Shown: positions 8,703 to 13,072 of the stretch, piece by piece | Layout of the letters: the number at the start of each line of letters is the position of its first letter | Numbering within the stretch: the first letter of the stretch is position 1 | Assembly: GCA_002424635.1 (NCBI GenBank) | Contig: DIKT01000022.1 | Span: 1 to 13,072, forward strand | Source of the DNA: Desulfobulbaceae bacterium UBA5611 | Lineage (GTDB): Bacteria; Desulfobacterota; Desulfobulbia; Desulfobulbales; Desulfocapsaceae | DNA length: 13,072 nucleotides | Direction: 5' to 3' | Notes under the pieces: model-generated | Database searches by the model: none | What the model saw: the letters and a program-made list of their open reading frames with translations, nothing else | What the model was told of the DNA's origin: nothing | Translations under genes and position numbers: made by a program

Positions 8703-9202
8703 CGCCCTTGCTCCTGCATAATTTTTTCCTGCAATTTCATTATCCCTTCCAGTAATGCTTCAGGTCTGGGCGGACATCCGGGTATATAAACGTCAACGGG
8801 TAAAAATTCATCTGCCCCCTGGACCACCGCATAAGTATCGAAGAGCCCACCGGTACAGGCGCAGGACCCCATGGCTATTACATACCGGGGTTCAGGCATC
8901 TGATCGTATATCCGCCGGACGATAGGAGCCATTTTTTTGGTAATGGTGCCGGCCAGGATTAAACAATCAGCCTGCCGCGGGCTGGCCCTGAAAATGATGC
9001 CGAAGCGATCAAGATCATTGGTTGAAGCCCCTGCCACCATCATTTCAATGGCGCAGCAGGCCAAACCAAAGGTGGCCGGCCATATGGAGCCGGCCCGTCC
9101 CCAGTTAATCAGTTTGTTCAGAGGGGCCACAAAGGCGCTGGCCCCGGGAATAAATTTAATTCCTTCTTCAATCTGAACAAGATTATTAGTTATTTCTCCC
9201 AT
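8684..9202 (-). CDS. nuoB: NADH-quinone oxidoreductase subunit B (cluster N2)
   Basis: This subunit holds cluster N2, which reduces quinone at the interface with NuoD. The protein has 172 residues. The four ligands are visible: the adjacent pair Cys49-Cys50 (FGLACCAIEMM), Cys114 (AMGSCACTGG) and Cys143 (IPGCPPRPEALL). The start at 9202 is preferred over an in-frame ATG at 9223 because AAGGGGG lies 7 bases upstream. This makes a 13-base overlap with nuoA. All catalytic features of complex I are intact. The paralogous small subunits of group 4 hydrogenases share the cysteine pattern, but the nuoA-nuoD context settles the assignment. Confidence 0.96.
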   Translation of the reverse strand: MGEITNNLVQIEEGIKFIPGASAFVAPLNKLINWGRAGSIWPATFGLACCAIEMMVAGASTNDLDRFGIIFRASPRQADCLILAGTITKKMAPIVRRIYDQMPEPRYVIAMGSCACTGGLFDTYAVVQGADEFLPVDVYIPGCPPRPEALLEGIMKLQEKIMQEQGRWSQFA

Positions 9203-9564
9203 TGAAATGCCCCCTTTTTCCATCCGTAACCGTAGCCGACCAGAAGCAGAATAATAAAAATGAACATTTCAATCAGAGCAAACATGCCCAACTTGTCATA
9301 AACCAGGGCCCACGAATAGAGATAGATGGCCTCAATATCCAACACAATAAATAAGATGGCAATCTGATAGTATTTAACGGAGAAGCGCATCCGCGGCTCT
9401 GCTGTCGGCGGATTACCTGATTCATAGGCCACCAGCTTTTCAAAATAAGGGCGCTTCATGCGAAAGAAACTACCCACCCAGAGAGTTATCAGGCCAAAAC
9501 CAATACCAACCATGATAAACAGCAGGATCCCTAAGTATTCTGAAGGTAGATAGTAACCAGCCAT
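9190..9564 (-). CDS. nuoA: NADH-quinone oxidoreductase subunit A
   Basis: This is a small membrane subunit near the quinone chamber (124 residues, three helices). The conserved loop YESGNPPTAEPRMRFSVKYY, followed by QIAILFIVLDIEAIYLYSWA, spans about residues 48-87 and is diagnostic. The start has a perfect AAGGAGG 5 bases upstream that overlaps the TAA stop of the preceding ferredoxin gene. Translation of nuoA is therefore probably coupled to that of the ferredoxin, which ties the molybdoenzyme module to complex I. Confidence 0.96.
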   Translation of the reverse strand: MAGYYLPSEYLGILLFIMVGIGFGLITLWVGSFFRMKRPYFEKLVAYESGNPPTAEPRMRFSVKYYQIAILFIVLDIEAIYLYSWALVYDKLGMFALIEMFIFIILLLVGYGYGWKKGAFQWEK

Positions 9565-9569
9565 CTTAT

Positions 9570-9577
9570 CCTCCTTA
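9570..9577 (-). promoter_or_regulatory. Shine-Dalgarno of nuoA overlapping ferredoxin stop
   Basis: The eight bases TAAGGAGG contain both the ferredoxin TAA stop and a full anti-16S match, 5 bases before the nuoA ATG. This arrangement favours re-initiation by ribosomes that have just finished the ferredoxin. Confidence 0.85.
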
Positions 9578-10081
9578 GCCTTTATTATTCAGAATACGTT
9601 CAGCGAATTCCTGACGTTTTCTTTCTGAGGCCTGTTCCGGACTGCCGAATTTGAGACAGCCGGTAGTGCATTTGGTCACACAGGCGGGCTCCAGACCTTC
9701 GTCAATACGGTCCATACAGAGATTGCATTTGCCGACTTTGCCGCTGGCGGCATCCCACTGAGGCACACCCCAGGGACAGGCGGTCATGCAGGCTTTGCAT
9801 CCAACACAGAGAGCTTCTTCGATAAAGACAATGCCGTCTTTGGCCCGGCGCTGCATGGCACCGGTAGGACAGGCATCCACACACCACGGTTGCTCACAGT
9901 GAAAACAGGACATATAGACAAAATCAAGCATCGGCAGATTATTTTTCATCTTCGGCCCTACCTCGATCATTTTACAGAAGAAGGAGCCTTCACCCGATTT
10001 GTTCTTGGATTTACAATGAACTTCGCAGGCTTTACAGCCGATGCATTGCTCGACATCCTGGGTTACAATATATTTACTCAT
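9575..10081 (-). CDS. Four-cluster [4Fe-4S] ferredoxin subunit, DmsB/HycB-like
   Basis: This is an electron-transfer subunit of the molybdoenzyme iron-sulfur family (DmsB, PsrB, HycB, HydN, CooF). The protein has 168 residues. Sixteen cysteines fit four [4Fe-4S] clusters: Cys13/16/19/23 (CIGCKACEVHC), Cys59/62/67/71 (CFHCEQPWCVDACP), Cys92/95/98/102 (CVGCKACMTACP) and Cys119/122/134/138. Cys36 and Cys142 are extra. There is no signal peptide and no C-terminal membrane helix, so it should be soluble and cytoplasmic. The length is like HydN and CooF, which link a catalytic subunit to another complex. It lies directly between the molybdoenzyme gene and nuoA, with coupled ribosome binding sites on both sides. 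This suggests it carries electrons from one to the other, which is inference. Confidence 0.92.
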   Translation of the reverse strand: MSKYIVTQDVEQCIGCKACEVHCKSKNKSGEGSFFCKMIEVGPKMKNNLPMLDFVYMSCFHCEQPWCVDACPTGAMQRRAKDGIVFIEEALCVGCKACMTACPWGVPQWDAASGKVGKCNLCMDRIDEGLEPACVTKCTTGCLKFGSPEQASERKRQEFAERILNNKG

Positions 10082-10088
10082 CTTTAAT

Positions 10089-10096
10089 CCTCCTTA
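10089..10096 (-). promoter_or_regulatory. Shine-Dalgarno of ferredoxin gene overlapping molybdoenzyme stop
   Basis: TAAGGAGG again joins the TAA stop of the upstream gene to a full ribosome binding site, 7 bases before the ferredoxin ATG. It is the same design as at the ferredoxin-nuoA junction. Confidence 0.85.
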
Positions 10097-12181
10097 AACC
10101 GACCGTTTAACGGTCACAAAACATTCATTCAGAGCCAGGCCACCGCCTGCCTGGTCCCAGTCCTGCAATTTACCTTTCATGAAATCCTGATCAGCCAGGC
10201 CCTTGCCATATGCCCTGGTCAGCAGTGGAATTTTTATGCCGAAGCCATGCAGCATAAAAACGGCTTCTGGGTGAATGAAATCAGTGACATAGGCTTCAAT
10301 GGTGCCCTTGGTCTCTCCATTAGCAAGCTCAACCATATCACCATTGGCGATGCCCATCTTTTTGGCCTCAGCCGTGTTGATCCACAATTTATTGGCGCCG
10401 AGCAGCTGGGAGAGGATCGGGTTATTGGTTGATTGCCCATGGGCCTGATAGCCTTTACGGCCAAAGAGCAGGCGGTAGCTGCCTGCCGGTGGCTCGACCG
10501 GGCTTGCATAAGGTTTGAATGACAAAATACCCTTGCCTTCCCAGGTAGGATTAACAAATTCAATCTTCCCGGATTTGGTGCCGAATTTAATATTGTCCGG
10601 CTGGCAGCCGATGGGAGCGGCGCAGAGTTTGACAAAACCCTTGGCATCAAAATCTTCGATCTTGACCTGGGTGTTCTGCAGTTGGTAATTCCAGATATCC
10701 TCAATGGTCTCATAAGGGAAGAATTCCCCTTTCCCCAGCCGTTTGGCCAGATCAACATAGATCTGCCAGCCCGGCTTGGAGTCATAAAAAGGTTCAATGC
10801 ATTTTCTTCTCATGCTAAAACCCGGTTTCGGCCCTTTATCGGTGCGCAGGATGGTGTCTCGCTCCAGATAAGTTGATTCCGGCAGGATGACATCAGAGAA
10901 CCAGGCTGTGTCGCTGTAATTGACATCAATGGTCACCAGCAGGTCCAGTTTATTGAGGATGCGTTTCTGCTCTTCCGGGTCCGGCATGGCGATGAGTGGA
11001 TTATGGCGATGGACTATATAGGCCTTCACCGGATATGGTTCCCCGGTATCTATAGCCTGATAGGCCAATTGCAGCATACCGGCACCTGCATCAAAATGGC
11101 TGTAGGTGGTATCGCAGCAATCACACCGCGGTTCTTTGACAGCAGGTATATCAGCGGCCAGACTCTTCAGGCCACCGGAACCGGCATCTTTGGGAGTCTT
11201 GGGGTAGATCAGGCCGCCGGTCACCTCGATGTTGCCCATGAGGGCATTAAGGATGTTGAGCATCCGGCTGGCGTAAAAGGAATCACGATAGCGGGAAAGA
11301 TGCCAGCCGATATGGAAGATGACCTTGGGCCGGTCCTGGTTGATCTCATGACAGAAGGCCTTGATCTCGGCCGCGGGAATTGAGGTCTCCCCTTCCGCCC
11401 ATTCCGGAGTGTAGGGTTGCAGAAAATTCTGCAGTTCCGATAAGCCGGTGGCCCATTTATGGACAAAATCCTCATCGTAAAGTTTATTATTGACGATGTA
11501 ATTGGTGATGCCGAGCAGGAGGGCATAGTCGGTCCCCGGTTTAATCCGCCAGTATCTGGTCGCCTTGCCGGCGGTATTGGTGACGCGCGGATCAACATAA
11601 GTAACATGGGCGCCATTCTTGACCGCCTCCATGAAACTTTTGACCTCCTTGACCTTGAAGGCCTCAGTTATGTTCCGGCCAAAGAGGATTATATGTTTGG
11701 CATTTTTCAAATCATAGGCAAAATCGGTCCGACCCATCCCGAAGACCGACTTCGAGGCATGATTAGCATTGCGGCCGCAGGTGCAGTCATGATTGATATA
11801 ATTGGGTGAGCCGATGGCCTTCATGAAGGCCTTGCGTAGATCGGCAAAGGGACCGCCGCGATCGGTGAGCATGATGGACTTGGCCCCGTATTGGTCAATT
11901 ACGGTCTTCAGCTTATCGCTGATATAGTCGTAGGCCTCATCCCATGAGACGTTTCGCCATTGACCGCTGCCCCGTTCTCCTACCCGAATCATCGGAGACT
12001 GAGGCCGTTCATTGTCGTATTGAAAGGCGATGGAGGAACCACCCTTGGCACAGAGAGCAGTACCCATGCCCGCGTCATGCTTATTGCCTTCGACCCAGAC
12101 CACTTTGCCATTCTCCACTTCAACTTTTAAGGGGCAGCGTACGGCACACATGCCGCAGATGGAGTATACGGATTTTTTCAT
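10094..12181 (-). CDS. Molybdopterin (bis-MGD) oxidoreductase catalytic subunit, PsrA/PhsA-related, substrate unknown
   Basis: This is a catalytic subunit of the DMSO reductase superfamily, 695 residues. Domains in order: an N-terminal [4Fe-4S] domain with Cys9, 12, 16 and 44 (CxxCxxxC, then LCAKGG with Lys46 placed to relay electrons); the molybdopterin-binding core; and a C-terminal dinucleotide-binding domain from about residue 565 (RLLFGRKGYQAHGQSTNNP). The likely metal ligand is Cys135, or less likely Cys133, in HDCTCGRNANHASKSVFG. The formate dehydrogenase pattern of Cys or Sec followed by His is absent. Cys353, 355 and 356 form an unusual cluster (PRCDCCD). The protein starts right at the cluster motif, with no Tat signal, so it is probably cytoplasmic, unlike most PsrA/PhsA enzymes. 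GGAGG lies 7 bases before the ATG. No NrfD-like anchor gene is nearby. Possible substrates include sulfur compounds or aldehydes; the sequence does not decide. Confidence 0.9.
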   Translation of the reverse strand: MKKSVYSICGMCAVRCPLKVEVENGKVVWVEGNKHDAGMGTALCAKGGSSIAFQYDNERPQSPMIRVGERGSGQWRNVSWDEAYDYISDKLKTVIDQYGAKSIMLTDRGGPFADLRKAFMKAIGSPNYINHDCTCGRNANHASKSVFGMGRTDFAYDLKNAKHIILFGRNITEAFKVKEVKSFMEAVKNGAHVTYVDPRVTNTAGKATRYWRIKPGTDYALLLGITNYIVNNKLYDEDFVHKWATGLSELQNFLQPYTPEWAEGETSIPAAEIKAFCHEINQDRPKVIFHIGWHLSRYRDSFYASRMLNILNALMGNIEVTGGLIYPKTPKDAGSGGLKSLAADIPAVKEPRCDCCDTTYSHFDAGAGMLQLAYQAIDTGEPYPVKAYIVHRHNPLIAMPDPEEQKRILNKLDLLVTIDVNYSDTAWFSDVILPESTYLERDTILRTDKGPKPGFSMRRKCIEPFYDSKPGWQIYVDLAKRLGKGEFFPYETIEDIWNYQLQNTQVKIEDFDAKGFVKLCAAPIGCQPDNIKFGTKSGKIEFVNPTWEGKGILSFKPYASPVEPPAGSYRLLFGRKGYQAHGQSTNNPILSQLLGANKLWINTAEAKKMGIANGDMVELANGETKGTIEAYVTDFIHPEAVFMLHGFGIKIPLLTRAYGKGLADQDFMKGKLQDWDQAGGGLALNECFVTVKRSV

Positions 12182-12247
12182 TGAAATACCTCCAGTTGGT
12201 TCTTTTGTTTTTTGACTGGCAGAACGTCACAACGCTTACCAGTTTTT

Positions 12248-12607
12248 TTATGCTTTTAAGACCTTCTCCACTTTCTCTTCCAGTTCCTGGCGATCAATGG
12301 GTTTAACACAGTATTCATCGGCTCCCAGACTGATGGCCTCACGGGCCGTTTCCACGGTGGGATAGCCGGTAAGCATGATAACCCGCAGGTCCGGAGTCAT
12401 TGTCTTGAGCAGGCTTAGCACTTCGATGCCGCTCATCTTTTTCAGTTTGATATCGAGGATGGCCAAGTCTATTTTGTGGGCCTGGGCATAGGCGATAGCC
12501 TCATCCTCTTCCGTAAAGGTATGTACCGTATGACCTTTTTTGGCCAAAATTTTACCAATGAGCACGGTCGCATCTAATACATCATCTAAGGCTAGTATCT
12601 CAGCCAT
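12248..12607 (-). CDS. Stand-alone response regulator receiver (CheY-like)
   Basis: This is a single receiver domain of 119 residues with no output domain. The phosphorylation site is Asp52 (LAILDIKLKKMSG). The acidic pair is Asp8-Asp9 (LALDDV), the switch threonine is Thr80 (IMLTGYP) and the conserved lysine is Lys102 (YCVKPID). All catalytic positions are intact. The ATG at 12607 is preferred because GGAGG lies 5 bases upstream; an in-frame GTG at 12619 overlaps that site. It follows the kinase gene after 60 bases and precedes the molybdoenzyme gene by 66 bases, so it is probably phosphorylated by that kinase. With no DNA-binding domain it cannot itself act as a classical transcription factor, and its target is unknown. 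Confidence 0.92.
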   Translation of the reverse strand: MAEILALDDVLDATVLIGKILAKKGHTVHTFTEEDEAIAYAQAHKIDLAILDIKLKKMSGIEVLSLLKTMTPDLRVIMLTGYPTVETAREAISLGADEYCVKPIDRQELEEKVEKVLKA

Positions 12608-12667
12608 ATGTACCTCCACCTTTATTGTCTGGGAAACTGTGTCATAATGACTTCTGCAATGGTAAAT

Positions 12668-13072
12668 TTATTCACGGACGCTGATCGTCTCAACCTGGAC
12701 GGTCGGTAGCCTGACGTGAAAGGCCGTCCCGTCAATGGTCTCTTGCGAATCTCTGTCGATAACCGGGCTTTCCACCTCTATTCGTCCCCCATGATTCTGA
12801 ATGATGCCATAGGACACGGAAAGGCCCAGACCTGTGCCTTGGCCTACGGATTTAGTGGTAAAAAAAGGATCAAAGATGCGGGCCAGAATTTTGCTCGGGA
12901 TGCCATGGCCGTTATCCTGGACGGTTATTACCACTTCCTGGTCTTCAGGATCAAAGCGGTTGCTCAGGGTGAGCAAGCCGGAGCCCTGTTTTTTCATAGC
13001 ATGATGGGCATTATTGATCAGATTGACAAAAACCTGCCGCAGTCGTTCGGTATCGCCGACTATGAGCGGTAG
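12668..13072 (-). CDS. Sensor histidine kinase, C-terminal ATPase domain (partial, N-terminus beyond right edge)
   Basis: The last 134 residues of a histidine kinase are visible, and the frame is open to the right edge. The ATP-binding domain is complete in motifs: N box (RQVFVNLINNAHHA, Asn at about visible residue 21), G1 box (VQDNGHGIP), F box (FDPFFTTK) and G2 box (GTGLGLS). The FxPFFTTK form is typical of NtrB/AtoS-like kinases. The phosphorylated histidine and any sensor domain lie outside the window, so the stimulus is unknown. It ends 60 bases before the receiver gene and is presumably its partner. Confidence 0.93.
   Translation of the reverse strand, partial: LPLIVGDTERLRQVFVNLINNAHHAMKKQGSGLLTLSNRFDPEDQEVVITVQDNGHGIPSKILARIFDPFFTTKSVGQGTGLGLSVSYGIIQNHGGRIEVESPVIDRDSQETIDGTAFHVRLPTVQVETISVRE

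Noticed and set aside
10094..12181. Formate dehydrogenase identity for the molybdoenzyme
   Set aside because: The Cys/Sec-His active-site pair is absent from the expected segment, and no in-frame TGA is seen that would suggest selenocysteine.
12182..12247. ACTGG/CCAGT stem with a 19-base loop before the molybdoenzyme gene, considered as a terminator or sigma-54 site
   Set aside because: The arms are only 5 bases, no T-run follows on the transcribed strand, and the GG and GC spacing of a -24/-12 promoter does not fit.

Overview
The window is one single-strand gene block. Every gene I can support lies on the minus strand, so transcription runs from base 13072 towards base 1. In that order it holds the C-terminal end of a sensor histidine kinase (cut by the right edge), a stand-alone CheY-like receiver, a molybdopterin oxidoreductase catalytic subunit, a four-cluster ferredoxin, and then nuoA-B-C-D-H-I-J-K-L-M-N of respiratory complex I (nuoN cut by the left edge). 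I see no tRNA, rRNA, CRISPR array, mobile element or long repeat.

The organism looks like an anaerobic or facultative Gram-negative bacterium with mid-range base composition, strong GGAGG ribosome binding sites and iron-sulfur-rich energy metabolism. A sulfur- or metal-metabolising member of Desulfobacterota (former Deltaproteobacteria) is my best guess. It rests on gene content and sequence style, not on a marker gene, so it is only moderately supported.

Layout: 12248-13072 is a two-component pair. 9575-12181 is a two-gene molybdoenzyme module of a bis-MGD catalytic subunit plus a DmsB/HycB-like ferredoxin, with no Tat signal and no membrane anchor gene. 1-9564 is an 11-subunit complex I. 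The genes for the NADH-oxidising arm (nuoE, nuoF, nuoG) are absent, and a 100-base gap sits between nuoD and nuoH where they normally lie. Most junctions are overlaps or gaps of a few bases. The stop codons of the molybdoenzyme and ferredoxin genes are themselves part of the Shine-Dalgarno sequence of the next gene, which ties the molybdoenzyme module to nuoA in one translationally coupled operon.

How it may work: nuoB, C, D and I form the quinone-reducing connecting arm, and nuoA, H, J, K, L, M and N the proton-pumping membrane arm. With no NADH dehydrogenase module, electrons must enter from another donor. The simplest reading of the operon is that the cytoplasmic molybdoenzyme oxidises an unidentified substrate and passes electrons through the ferredoxin to NuoI. 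This would parallel FdhF-HycB feeding the related membrane hydrogenase in formate hydrogenlyase, but with quinone as acceptor. The gene order and motifs are seen directly. The electron route is inference, and a diffusible ferredoxin as donor, or nuoEFG elsewhere in the genome, remain possible.
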